The position numbers and the translations under genes are program-made. Below are positions 38,515 to 46,731 of a stretch of 64,000 bases of DNA, piece after piece. The notes under the pieces are model-generated. The model was not told where the DNA came from. It saw only the letters and a program-made list of their open reading frames with translations, and made no database searches. Position 1 is the first letter of the stretch. Each line of letters starts with the position of its first letter. This DNA comes from Mucilaginibacter gilvus (lineage in GTDB: Bacteria > Bacteroidota > Bacteroidia > Sphingobacteriales > Sphingobacteriaceae): assembly GCF_004054195.1 (NCBI RefSeq), contig NZ_SBIW01000008.1, forward strand, positions 62,001 to 126,000, read 5' to 3'.

Positions 38515-39300
38515 ATGCTGCGTACCACCCTCCTGTTTGTTTTTTTACTGATTGCCAATCTGTGTTTTGCAGGGCCGGATACGACGACTGTGCTCAAAAA
38601 AGCAGTGGTTAAGAACGATACCGTTGCGGTGAGTAAAAAGCCGGCGGCTGTTATAACCGATACCACAACCGTAGAACAACGGAGCCTGGATACTGTCGCC
38701 CTCAACAAATACAAAAAGTTACCTGAGTTTAAATATGAGGAAACTTACAATGGCCCATCATGGTGGACACGCTTCTGGCGCTGGTTTTGGGAATGGCTTA
38801 GCCAGTTACTTGGCAGGGCCGGGAAGCACCCGGGGGCAATGTCGGCCTTATTCATATTCTTGAAATACTTTTTTATTGTGGCTGGTGTTTCGGCACTGGT
38901 GTTTCTGATAATGAAACTGTCCGGCATCAATATGCTGCACCTTTTCCGCAAAAAACCTTACTCCTCGCTGGCATACGCCGAATCTGTGGAGAACATCCAT
39001 GAGATAGATTTTGAGGCCGAAATAGAAAATGCCATTGCCGTACACAATTACCGTTTTGCCGTGCGCCTGCTTTATCTGCGCAGCCTGAAACAGTTGAGCG
39101 ATAACGGGCTTATCAACTGGCAGATCAATAAAACAAACACCAATTACGTGTACGAGCTTAGCAACGCCGAACAGCGCGAAGCTTTTAAACGGCTTACCCT
39201 GCAGTTTGAATACGTATGGTACGGCGATTTTTTAATAAATGGCGAGATCTTTAAAAGGATAAACGCGCTTTTCAACACCTTTAAAAGCAGCGCCGAATGA
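38515..39300 (+). CDS. DUF4129-domain membrane protein
   Basis: 261 residues. A signal peptide (1-20) precedes a periplasmic stretch of Lys/Val/Thr-rich sequence. A WWTRFWRWFWEWL segment and one transmembrane helix (about 120-142) come next. The C-terminal cytoplasmic part (about 175-255) carries the DUF4129 pattern NYRFAVRLLYLRSLKQLSD and FEYVWYGDF. In other bacteria DUF4129 proteins stand beside transglutaminase-like or MoxR-DUF58 genes. It overlaps the DUF4350 gene by 4 bp. Confidence 0.82.
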   Translation: MLRTTLLFVFLLIANLCFAGPDTTTVLKKAVVKNDTVAVSKKPAAVITDTTTVEQRSLDTVALNKYKKLPEFKYEETYNGPSWWTRFWRWFWEWLSQLLGRAGKHPGAMSALFIFLKYFFIVAGVSALVFLIMKLSGINMLHLFRKKPYSSLAYAESVENIHEIDFEAEIENAIAVHNYRFAVRLLYLRSLKQLSDNGLINWQINKTNTNYVYELSNAEQREAFKRLTLQFEYVWYGDFLINGEIFKRINALFNTFKSSAE

Positions 39301-40484
39301 AAGATTTTAAATTATATATCGGTATCGCCTCGGCTTTGATGCTGGTTTACGTTATTGCGCAATACAATAAACCCAACCCGGTTAACTGGAGTACTACGCT
39401 GTACTATAACGACAAGATCCCCTTCGGTACCTTTGTGCTGTATGACCGCCTTTATGATTTTTTCCCCGACGCGGACGTAACTCGCACCAATCAATCTGCT
39501 TACAGCGTTTTTAGCGATACTACGATGATGCCCGGCAATTACCTCATTATTGCCAATAATTTGGAGCTGAGTAAAGATGATTACGCCGAAATGGTAAAAT
39601 ACATCAGCAAGGGAAATTCGGTATTCATCAGTGTTTTCGACTGGGGTGGCATGGTAACGGACACCCTGAAACTAAACCAAAGCGCGGAATTTGGTAAAAA
39701 GGCTGTCGGGGTAAATTTCACCAACCCGAAACTTAAACGGGCGGAAAACTATACGTTTGATAAACATATAACCGACCAGTACTTTAAAAAATTTGACACT
39801 ACGAGGGCAACGGTTATAGGGCAAAACTCATTGGGGCACGCCAACTTTATCAGCTATACCTTTGGCAAGGGTAAACTTTTTCTTTTTGCCAATCCGCAGG
39901 TATTTACCAATTACAGTCTGTTAAAACCTGCCAGTGCAGATTATGCTCAAAAGGCGCTTTCCTATCTCCCTGCCGGTGTTGATAATGTTTATTGGGACCA
40001 GTATCAAAACCACGATATCCCTACGGATGAGTCGCCAATGCGCGTATTTTTCCAGCACGCGGCTTTGCAATGGGCGTATTACCTGGCGCTGGCCAGCATG
40101 CTGCTATTTGTTGTTTACGAAATTAAGCGCAGGCAGCGGATTATCCCGGTGGTAGAGCCGCTGAAGAACTCCACGCTGGAGTTTGTAACCGTTGTGGGCA
40201 AGGTGTACTACGAGCAGCGCGATAACGCCAACATCGCGGCAAAAAAGATACTGTACTTTTCAGAACATCTGCGCACAGTCTTTAACCTTAAAGCAGGCGT
40301 TTACAATCAGGAATTTATAACCCCGCTCGCCAATAAAACAGGTATCGACCTGCTGTTTGCGGGCGAATTGGTAAGGCATATTAATTACCTGCTACCGCAA
40401 AAGCACGTTACCGACCGCGAACTTATTGTACTAAACCAGTTAATAGAAAAATTTTATATTCAATCCGGCTCACATGGAAAATGA
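39297..40484 (+). CDS. DUF4350-domain membrane protein
   Basis: 395 residues. An N-terminal transmembrane helix (about 5-22) is followed by a DUF4350 region. This part looks like a GATase/ThuA-like Rossmann fold (YDRLYDFFPDADVTRTN, YLIIANNLELSKDDYAEM). A second helix lies near residue 260-280, and a cytoplasmic C-terminal tail follows. No catalytic Cys or nucleophile can be assigned, so a structural role is possible. It overlaps moxR by 11 bp. Confidence 0.8.
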   Translation: MKDFKLYIGIASALMLVYVIAQYNKPNPVNWSTTLYYNDKIPFGTFVLYDRLYDFFPDADVTRTNQSAYSVFSDTTMMPGNYLIIANNLELSKDDYAEMVKYISKGNSVFISVFDWGGMVTDTLKLNQSAEFGKKAVGVNFTNPKLKRAENYTFDKHITDQYFKKFDTTRATVIGQNSLGHANFISYTFGKGKLFLFANPQVFTNYSLLKPASADYAQKALSYLPAGVDNVYWDQYQNHDIPTDESPMRVFFQHAALQWAYYLALASMLLFVVYEIKRRQRIIPVVEPLKNSTLEFVTVVGKVYYEQRDNANIAAKKILYFSEHLRTVFNLKAGVYNQEFITPLANKTGIDLLFAGELVRHINYLLPQKHVTDRELIVLNQLIEKFYIQSGSHGK

Positions 40485-41451
40485 AAACTTTGAACAACGA
40501 ACAGACCTTAGCAAGCTAAGCAGCGCTGTTGCACAGATAAAAGCCACGCTCTCTAAAATTATTGTTGGGCAGCAGCAGGTTATCGACCTAATTATTGCCG
40601 GCATATTGGCCGATGGGCATATTTTGATAGAGGGGGTGCCGGGTGTAGCCAAAACGCTGACCGCTAAATTGATTGCAAAAGCCGTTGATGTTAAATATTC
40701 GCGTATCCAATTCACGCCCGACCTGATGCCGTCTGATGTATTAGGTACTTCGGTATTTAACCCCCAAACGGCAGGGTTCGAATTTAAGAGAGGCCCGGTG
40801 TTCGGTAATATTATTTTAATAGATGAGATAAACCGCGCGCCAGCCAAAACACAATCGGCCCTGTTTGAGGTGATGGAAGAGCGCCAGATAACAATGGATA
40901 GCCACACCTACAAAATGGACGAGCCCTTTATTGTACTGGCTACCCAAAACCCGGTAGAGCAGGAAGGCACCTATCGCCTGCCCGAAGCGCAGCTTGACCG
41001 TTTCCTTTTTAAAATAGAAATTAAATACCCATCGCTGGAAGAGGAGATAGCCATTGTTACACAACAGCACCAGCAAAAAACCGCGGATCAGCTGAGCGAT
41101 ATAAAACCTGTTTTGGCGGGCGAGGATATTATTGCCTTGCGCAGACAGGTGAGGGCGCTGTATGTGGAGCCCAAAATACTGGCCTTTGCCGCGCAGATCA
41201 TCCACGAAACACGTAACAACCGCTCGATATATTTGGGTGGTTCGCCGCGCGCTTCGCTGGCTATTGTAAATGCAGCCAAAGCTATTGCCGCCATTAACGG
41301 GCGCGATTTTGTGACCCCGGATGATATTATTTTAGTTGCTGCCCCTGTATTGCGCCACCGCATAATGCTTACGCCCGATAAAGAAATGGAAGGCGTACTG
41401 CCGGATGATGTAATTGCCCAGATAATCCAAAAAATTGAGATTCCACGATAA
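40474..41451 (+). CDS. MoxR-family AAA+ ATPase
   Basis: 325 residues. Walker A is EGVPGVAKTLTAKLIAKA (about residues 52-70) and Walker B is IILIDEINRAPAKTQ. The sensor region is ATQNPVEQEGTY, followed by the lid domain. MoxR ATPases work as chaperones that insert cofactors or assemble complexes, usually with a DUF58 or VWA partner, which here follows after 6 bp. There is no VWA gene nearby, in contrast to the Bat-type clusters of Bacteroidota. Confidence 0.95.
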   Translation: MENENFEQRTDLSKLSSAVAQIKATLSKIIVGQQQVIDLIIAGILADGHILIEGVPGVAKTLTAKLIAKAVDVKYSRIQFTPDLMPSDVLGTSVFNPQTAGFEFKRGPVFGNIILIDEINRAPAKTQSALFEVMEERQITMDSHTYKMDEPFIVLATQNPVEQEGTYRLPEAQLDRFLFKIEIKYPSLEEEIAIVTQQHQQKTADQLSDIKPVLAGEDIIALRRQVRALYVEPKILAFAAQIIHETRNNRSIYLGGSPRASLAIVNAAKAIAAINGRDFVTPDDIILVAAPVLRHRIMLTPDKEMEGVLPDDVIAQIIQKIEIPR

Positions 41452-41457
41452 ACGCAG

Positions 41458-42804
41458 GTGAAGAAACTATTAGCGCTGTTTTATACCGATCTATTCTTAA
41501 GCGGCAGGCTGTTCTCGGCGCTGGCCTGTAGTGTTGTGTTCTTTTTGTTTTCGTTCTTCTTTCCCTGGCTTGGCGATCTGCCCGAGTTTTTCTTTTGGGG
41601 CCTGGTGCTGCTAACCCTTATTGACCTAATAATGCTCTACCGTGTAAAGGATGCCATGTTTGCCAAAAGACACGCCCCCGAGCGCCTGAGCAACAGCGAT
41701 GATAACGAGTTAGGCATCTATATAGAGAATCGTTATTCGTTTTCGGTATCGGCGGGTATTATCGATGAGATCCCCGTGCAGTTCCAGAAGCGCGACGTGT
41801 GGTTTAAAACAACTTTAAATGCCGGCGAGCACAAACTCATCAGCTATCTACTAAGGCCGCTTAAACGCGGCGAATACGAGTTTGGGAGCATTAGGGTGTT
41901 TGTGCGTTCGCCGCTGGGCCTGGTGAGCAGGCGCTTTAACTTTGGGCAGGCAGAAGTGCTACCAGTGTATCCATCATTTCTGCAGATGCGCAAATACGAA
42001 CTGCTGGCCATATCAAACCGGCTGAGCGAGATCGGGATTAAAAAAATACGCCGGCTGGGACATAGCCTGGAGTTTGAGCAAATAAAAAATTACGTACCCG
42101 GCGATGATTACCGCAACATCAACTGGAAGGCATCAGCACGCCAGGGCAGCTTAATGACCAACTCCTACACCGACGAAAAATCGCAGCAGGTGTATTGCGT
42201 GATAGATAAATCGCGCGCCATGAAGATGCCTTTTGAAGGGCTTAGCCTGCTTGATTATGCCATTAACGCCAGCCTGGTACTCTCCAACGTAGCCCTGTTA
42301 AAAGAAGACAAGGCCGGGCTGATCACTATTGCCGAGAAAGTTGGCTCTGTAATACCTGCCGACAAAAAGCATACGCAGATCAACAAGATACTGGAGGTAT
42401 TATACAAGGAGAAAACCCGCTACCTGGAAACTAATATGGAGGCGCTTTACAGCACTATCCGTAACGTAGTAAAACAGCGCAGCCTGATTGTTTTCTTTAC
42501 CAATTACGAAAGTATGCCCGCCTTACAAAGGCAGCTGCCGTTTTTAAAGCGCATCTCGCGTTTCCATTTGCTGCTGGTGGTTTTCTTTGAGAATACCGAA
42601 CTGAAGCAGGTTAGCGAGCAACCAGCTGGTAACGTGGAAGAGATCTACATCAAAACCATCGCGGAAAAATTCGCCTACGATAAAAAACTCATCGTAAAAG
42701 AACTGGCCGCCCACGGCATCCAATCCATCCTCAGCACCCCGCAAAATTTGACCATTAATACCATAAACCGATATTTGGAGCTGAAAGCTAAGCAAAGGAT
42801 ATAG
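41458..42804 (+). CDS. DUF58-domain protein
   Basis: 448 residues, starting at a GTG 6 bp after the MoxR stop. Two N-terminal transmembrane helices (about 15-60) are followed by a periplasmic or cytoplasmic beta-rich region. The DUF58 signature lies near residue 200-225: EFEQIKNYVPGDDYRNINW, then KASAR. A VWA-like C-terminal fold follows. Such proteins pair with MoxR ATPases. The last gene of the membrane cluster, it is followed by a low-complexity repeat region before mscS. Confidence 0.92.
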   Translation: MKKLLALFYTDLFLSGRLFSALACSVVFFLFSFFFPWLGDLPEFFFWGLVLLTLIDLIMLYRVKDAMFAKRHAPERLSNSDDNELGIYIENRYSFSVSAGIIDEIPVQFQKRDVWFKTTLNAGEHKLISYLLRPLKRGEYEFGSIRVFVRSPLGLVSRRFNFGQAEVLPVYPSFLQMRKYELLAISNRLSEIGIKKIRRLGHSLEFEQIKNYVPGDDYRNINWKASARQGSLMTNSYTDEKSQQVYCVIDKSRAMKMPFEGLSLLDYAINASLVLSNVALLKEDKAGLITIAEKVGSVIPADKKHTQINKILEVLYKEKTRYLETNMEALYSTIRNVVKQRSLIVFFTNYESMPALQRQLPFLKRISRFHLLLVVFFENTELKQVSEQPAGNVEEIYIKTIAEKFAYDKKLIVKELAAHGIQSILSTPQNLTINTINRYLELKAKQRI

Positions 42805-42806
42805 AG

Positions 42807-42943
42807 GGGAAGTAGAGTCAAGAGACAAGAACCAAGATACAAGGCAGGAAAGTAGAATCAAGAGACAAGAATCAAGAGACAAGACGAAAGCATTTTTCTT
42901 CTTTTTCTCTCTTGGTTCTTGTCTCTTATGTCTTGATTCTACT
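42807..42943. repeat. Phrase-like inverted and direct repeat (CAAGAGACAAGAA family)
   Basis: AGTAGAGTCAAGAGACAAGA (42811-42830) recurs with one change at 42851-42870, a 40-bp period. The region near 42911-42943 is the reverse complement of the same words (CTTGGTTCTTGTCTCTT, TCTTGATTCTACT). The whole can fold into a hairpin between the convergent DUF58 and mscS genes. It has no open frame and is typical dispersed intergenic filler. Confidence 0.65.
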
Positions 42944-43729
42944 CTAAACTCCGGGCAACCTCACTCCGGCTTCGGCGAGGCCGATGACGATGCGTTCCTG
43001 TAGTTCTATTTTGGTGGAGAGGAAGTTGGCGGGTTCTACCCAAACGTTTATAGTAAATTTTACACCGTCAATTTCCAGCCCTACTACGCCTACGCGGGTT
43101 TCTGGTTGATGTAAGATGGTGGGTATCGCCATTATGGCATCGTTAATGATCTGTTTAACCTGTGTTACGTTGGCTGCGTAGCCCAGCTTTATTTCAAAAT
43201 CTAAACGGCGGCGGCCTTCGCGCGTTACGTTTACAATTACCTCGTTAAAAAGCTTGCCGTTGGGGATGATCACCGTTTTGTTATCGGCAGTAATAAGCAC
43301 GGTGTAGAAGATCTGTATAGAGGTAACTTTGCCATCCTGCCCCTGGGCAACAATGCTATCGTCTATCTCGAAAGGCTTTAGTAATAAAATGAGCACCCCG
43401 CCGGCAAAGTTTTGAAAGGTGCCCGACAAGGCCAAACCTGCCGCCACACTGAACGCGCCAATAATAGTAGTGAATACGGTCAGTTCGAAACCGATGATAT
43501 TCATTACAAATATGATGAGCAGTACGTAAAGGGCGGTAATTGTAAGGCTTAAAAAGAATGGCCGTAAAGATGAATGAACCGCATTGCGATCCATCCGGGT
43601 ATGGAGGCGGCCCTTTAAGAACCTGATAAACCATAAACCGACAAAAAAGGCAATGATACCGGCGGCGTAGTTAGGCCCCCTGTGTATTAACCAAACGTGA
43701 AATGCGTTATAAAATTCTTTTAGCTCCAT
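42944..43729 (-). CDS. Small-conductance mechanosensitive channel (MscS family)
   Basis: Opens under membrane tension and releases solutes on hypo-osmotic shock. The 261 residues contain three transmembrane helices. TM3 is marked by SVAAGLALSGTFQNFAGG then LILLLKPFEIDD. The MscS beta domain follows, with VTSIQIFYTVLITADNKTVIIPNG, here split as VTSIQIFYTV and NKTVIIPNGKLF, then the alpha/beta C-terminus. It is transcribed on its own, with a perfect -7 box 7 bp upstream. Confidence 0.93.
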   Translation of the reverse strand: MELKEFYNAFHVWLIHRGPNYAAGIIAFFVGLWFIRFLKGRLHTRMDRNAVHSSLRPFFLSLTITALYVLLIIFVMNIIGFELTVFTTIIGAFSVAAGLALSGTFQNFAGGVLILLLKPFEIDDSIVAQGQDGKVTSIQIFYTVLITADNKTVIIPNGKLFNEVIVNVTREGRRRLDFEIKLGYAANVTQVKQIINDAIMAIPTILHQPETRVGVVGLEIDGVKFTINVWVEPANFLSTKIELQERIVIGLAEAGVRLPGV

Positions 43730-43736
43730 AGCGGAG

Positions 43737-43744
43737 CAAAATTA
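43737..43744 (-). promoter_or_regulatory. -7 box (TAATTTTG) of mscS
   Basis: An exact minus-strand TAnnTTTG match whose last base is 8 bases from the first base of the mscS ATG. The stretch 43745-44016 further upstream holds no gene I can support. Confidence 0.45.
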
Positions 43745-44016
43745 TAGATTTTTCGCTGATTAGCTATAGATGGCCACGAATAGCTCCGGGCCTTTAAACA
43801 GTACCCATTCAACTATGCGGCTGTGGATCTGTGTTTTTTTATTTCTGAGGTTTTTCATAATACTGTGGGATATTCAAACGCTGTGCCTAATAAGCCCATT
43901 AACAGTATGATGACGAAAATTTCACCTAACACGTTACAATCGCCCTCAAAAAAGCAAAAAGAGCGGTATATCAATTGATTGTACCTATTTCATACGGATA
44001 AAATAGTGTCCAAAAT
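43745..44016. other. Gap between mscS and the groL terminator with no supported gene
   Basis: With the mscS promoter and groL terminator, this completes a 356-bp stretch without a gene. A 46-residue frame at 43770-43910 (+) has a hydrophobic middle but no conserved motif, so I do not call it. Nothing else is visible. Confidence 0.4.
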
Positions 44017-44050
44017 AAAACCCCTGTCTATTTTATTAGACAGAGGTTTT
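44017..44050 (-). terminator. Terminator of groL
   Basis: The arms AAAACCCCTGTCTA and TAGACAGAGGTTTT form a 14-bp stem with one mismatch around a 6-base loop. On the minus strand a TTTTATTTT run follows. It lies 36 bp behind the groL stop. Confidence 0.8.
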
Positions 44051-44062
44051 AAAATTTTATTC

Positions 44063-44085
44063 TCCCTTTAGGGGGTTAGGGGGCA
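44063..44085. repeat. G-run repeat at the groL 3' end
   Basis: CCCTTTAGGGGGTTAGGGGGC lies directly against the groL stop. On the minus strand it reads GCCCCCTAACCCCCTAAAGGG. The same CCCCCTAACCCCCTGAAGGG phrase recurs at 50332-50389. It is a widespread Bacteroidota intergenic repeat. Confidence 0.55.
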
Positions 44086-45723
44086 TTACATCATGCCGCC
44101 CATGCCGCCGCCGCCCATAGGTGGCATGCCGCCGCCTTTTTCGTCTTCCGGATCGTCTGCCAACACACACTCGGTGGTTAACAACATCGATGCGATAGAA
44201 GCTGCGTTCTCTAATGCTACACGGCTTACTTTAGTTGGGTCGATAACACCGGCGCCAATTAAGTTTTCGTAAACATCAGTACGTGCATTGTAACCGAAGT
44301 CACCAGTACCTTCTTTAACTTTTTGTACTACGATAGAACCTTCAACGCCTGCATTTTGGCAGATCTGACGAAGAGGCTCTTCGATAGCGCGACGGATGAT
44401 CTGGATACCAGTGTTCTCATCTTCGTTTGCGCCTTTAAGGTTAGCTAAAGCACCAACCGCGCGGATGAAGGCAACGCCACCACCAGCTACAATGCCTTCT
44501 TCTACAGCCGCACGGGTTGCATGTAAAGCATCGTCAACACGGTCTTTCTTTTCTTTCATCTCTACTTCAGAAGCAGCACCGATGTAAAGAACCGCAACAC
44601 CGCCGCTTAATTTAGCTAAACGCTCTTGCAATTTTTCTTTATCGTAATCAGAAGTAGTAGTTTCTATCTGCGCACGGATCTCGCCGATACGGCCTTTGAT
44701 AAGGTCTGCATCACCATCACCGTTAACAATAGTAGTGTTGTCTTTATCGATAGAAATTTTCTCAGCCTGGCCTAACATGCTCAGGTCAGCGCTTTCTAAT
44801 TTGTAGCCTCTTTCTTCAGAGATAACGGTACCGCCGGTTAATACAGCGATATCCTCTAACATAGCCTTACGGCGATCGCCAAAGCCTGGTGCTTTTACAG
44901 CAGCAACTTTTAGTGAGCCACGGATTTTGTTAACAACCAATGTAGCTAATGCTTCGCCATCAAGGTCTTCAGCAATAATTAACAATGGTTTGCCTGTTTG
45001 TACTTGTTTCTCCAGGATAGGAAGCAATTCCTTCATCGAAGAAATTTTCTTGTCGTAGATAAGGATGTATGGGTTATCTAACTCAACTTCCATTTTATCT
45101 GAATTGGTTACAAAGTAAGGAGAAAGGTAACCACGGTCAAACTGCATACCTTCTACAGTTTTAACTTCAGTTTCAGTTCCTTTTGCTTCTTCAACAGTGA
45201 TAACACCAGAAGTACCAACTTTTTTCATCGCATCAGCAATCATCTCGCCAATAACTTCATCGTTATTTGCAGAGATAGAAGCTACTTGTTTGATCTTACC
45301 GAAATCATCGCCAACATCTTGTTTTTGAGCTTTCAAATCAGCAACAACAGCAGCAACTGCTTTGTCAATACCGCGTTTCAGATCCATTGGGTTAGCGCCC
45401 GCTGCAACGTTTTTAATACCTGCAGTTACGATAGCTTGTGCTAAAACGGTAGCAGTAGTAGTACCATCACCTGCAATATCAGCAGTTTTTGATGCAACTT
45501 CTTTAACCATTTGCGCGCCCATGTTTTCGATAGGGTCTTTCAGTTCAATTTCTTTAGCTACAGTTACACCATCTTTAGTGATAACCGGTGAACCAAACTT
45601 TTTATCGATAATTACGTGACGGCCTTTTGGGCCTAATGTTACTTTAACTGCGTTAGCCAAAATATCAACACCGCGCTTTAAAGCGTCACGTGCTTCAACA
45701 TTATATTTAACTTGTTTTGCCAT
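44086..45723 (-). CDS. groL: Chaperonin GroEL (60 kDa)
   Basis: The large chaperonin, a tetradecamer that folds proteins with ATP and GroES. The 545 residues start [18 protein letters not shown] and include [14 protein letters not shown] near residue 85, and [19 protein letters not shown] at the C-terminus, the usual Gly-Met tail. groS lies 110 bp upstream on the same strand, with a quasi-palindromic repeat between them. Confidence 0.98.
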   Translation of the reverse strand: MAKQVKYNVEARDALKRGVDILANAVKVTLGPKGRHVIIDKKFGSPVITKDGVTVAKEIELKDPIENMGAQMVKEVASKTADIAGDGTTTATVLAQAIVTAGIKNVAAGANPMDLKRGIDKAVAAVVADLKAQKQDVGDDFGKIKQVASISANNDEVIGEMIADAMKKVGTSGVITVEEAKGTETEVKTVEGMQFDRGYLSPYFVTNSDKMEVELDNPYILIYDKKISSMKELLPILEKQVQTGKPLLIIAEDLDGEALATLVVNKIRGSLKVAAVKAPGFGDRRKAMLEDIAVLTGGTVISEERGYKLESADLSMLGQAEKISIDKDNTTIVNGDGDADLIKGRIGEIRAQIETTTSDYDKEKLQERLAKLSGGVAVLYIGAASEVEMKEKKDRVDDALHATRAAVEEGIVAGGGVAFIRAVGALANLKGANEDENTGIQIIRRAIEEPLRQICQNAGVEGSIVVQKVKEGTGDFGYNARTDVYENLIGAGVIDPTKVSRVALENAASIASMLLTTECVLADDPEDEKGGGMPPMGGGGMGGMM

Positions 45724-45739
45724 TATTTTTTAGTTTTTC

Positions 45740-45832
45740 TGTTTAAATGTTGTAACGTTTTAAGGTTGAAATGTTGTGCGCTGCGCTGATTTAACTTTGC
45801 AACATTACAACGTTGTAACCTTTCAACAATTA
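45740..45832. repeat. Inverted phrase repeat (ACGTTGTAACGTTG family) between groS and groL
   Basis: Words such as GTTGTAACGTTTTAAGGTTGAAATGTTG on the left, here described as GTTGTAACGTTT and AAGGTTGAAATGTTG, recur as CAACATTACAACGTTGTAAC and CTTTCAACA on the right. A long imperfect hairpin in the groES-groEL mRNA is possible and could set the GroES:GroEL ratio. Confidence 0.45.
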
Positions 45833-45833
45833 G

Positions 45834-46130
45834 TTAATTAAATACCGCGTAGATATCAGATTCGCGCATGATCAGGTACTCTTTACCATCAACGGTAACT
45901 TCGGTACCGGCATATTTGCCATATAAAATTTCGTCACCAACTTTAACGGTCATTGGGATAAGTGTACCCGAAACATCGGCGTATTTACCCGGGCCAACAG
46001 CCACTATAGTACCTTTTTGTGGTTTTTCCTGAGCTGTCTCGGGGATGTAGATACCCGAAGCAGTTTTAGTTTCGGCAGCAGCGGCTTCTACAACCACCCT
46101 GTCTGCACTTGGTTTAATGTTTAATGACAT
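45834..46130 (-). CDS. groS: Co-chaperonin GroES
   Basis: The heptameric lid of GroEL. 98 residues start [18 protein letters not shown]. The mobile loop [18 protein letters not shown] is normal. The core [11 protein letters not shown] and [13 protein letters not shown] are present. It is the first gene of groS-groL. No CIRCE element is seen upstream. Two other inverted repeats are, at 46188-46220 and 46248-46271. Confidence 0.98.
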   Translation of the reverse strand: MSLNIKPSADRVVVEAAAAETKTASGIYIPETAQEKPQKGTIVAVGPGKYADVSGTLIPMTVKVGDEILYGKYAGTEVTVDGKEYLIMRESDIYAVFN

Positions 46131-46187
46131 AGTAATCCTATTTGAAATTATAATTTTAAGTTTTCGTTATTGGTTTTCACATCAATT

Positions 46188-46271
46188 ATGCCAAGCCTGT
46201 AAATAAACTTGCATTGGCATACTTTACTGTTTTATTGTCAGACTTACGTAAAGCGATCTGTCGCAGTTTAC
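46188..46271 (-). promoter_or_regulatory. Candidate operator region of groSL
   Basis: Two small inverted repeats lie upstream of groS. ATGCCAA (46188-46194) pairs with TTGGCAT (46214-46220). GTAAAGCGA (46248-46256) pairs with TCGCAGTTTAC (46261-46271) with a 2-base bulge. A classic CIRCE (TTAGCACTC-N9-GAGTGCTAA) is absent. A role in heat-shock control is guessed from position only. Confidence 0.25.
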
Positions 46272-46321
46272 ACTAAATTTACATGTGCGTGCCATCATGT
46301 CAGCACCTCTCTTTAGCCAAA

Positions 46322-46347
46322 AAAGGCCTTGATAGATCAAGGCCTTT
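46322..46347 (-). terminator. Terminator of the miaB/sigma54/lptE/secG run
   Basis: A perfect 12-bp stem (AAAGGCCTTGAT and ATCAAGGCCTTT) with a 2-base loop. On the minus strand it is followed by TTTTTT. It lies 22 bp after the secG stop and separates it from groS. Confidence 0.88.
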
Positions 46348-46369
46348 CGATATTCGCTTTTAAAATATA

Positions 46370-46720
46370 TTACGGTTTTTTAGGGGCAGGTTGTGCAGGT
46401 ACGCTCAAAGGAGCAGTTTGCTGTGGTGTAGTACTGGTTGGTTTAGAAGCCTTTTTAATTTGCTCCATCAGCGCAGGGTCTTCTGATTTTTGCGCGCCAC
46501 CTTTTACAGATACGTTAATAACAAGCGACAGAACCATGATGCTGATAGCCAGTACCCAGGTGCCTTTTTCAAGAAAATCGCCGGTTTTTTGTACGCCCAT
46601 TAATTGCGACGAGCCTGAAAAATTTGATGATAAACCACCGCCTTTTGGGTTCTGTATCAATACAATAAGCCCTAATAAGATGCAAAGGATAATGGTGATT
46701 ACGATTAAAACTAAGTACAT
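46370..46720 (-). CDS. secG: Preprotein translocase subunit SecG
   Basis: An inner-membrane helper of SecYE. 116 residues. Transmembrane helix 1 (about 2-22) is followed by QNPKGGGLSSNFSGSSQLMG, the family motif, and a second helix (about 52-72). The C-terminal tail is Lys/Pro/Gln-rich and longer than in E. coli, as usual in Bacteroidota. The upstream gene, a large acidic protein, ends 11 bp before its start. Confidence 0.95.
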   Translation of the reverse strand: MYLVLIVITIILCILLGLIVLIQNPKGGGLSSNFSGSSQLMGVQKTGDFLEKGTWVLAISIMVLSLVINVSVKGGAQKSEDPALMEQIKKASKPTSTTPQQTAPLSVPAQPAPKKP

Positions 46721-46731
46721 TTCTTTATTTA

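Noticed and set aside
43770-43910. 46-residue open frame with a hydrophobic middle
   Set aside because: No motif, no promoter, and it lies in the mscS-groL spacer; chance frame likely.
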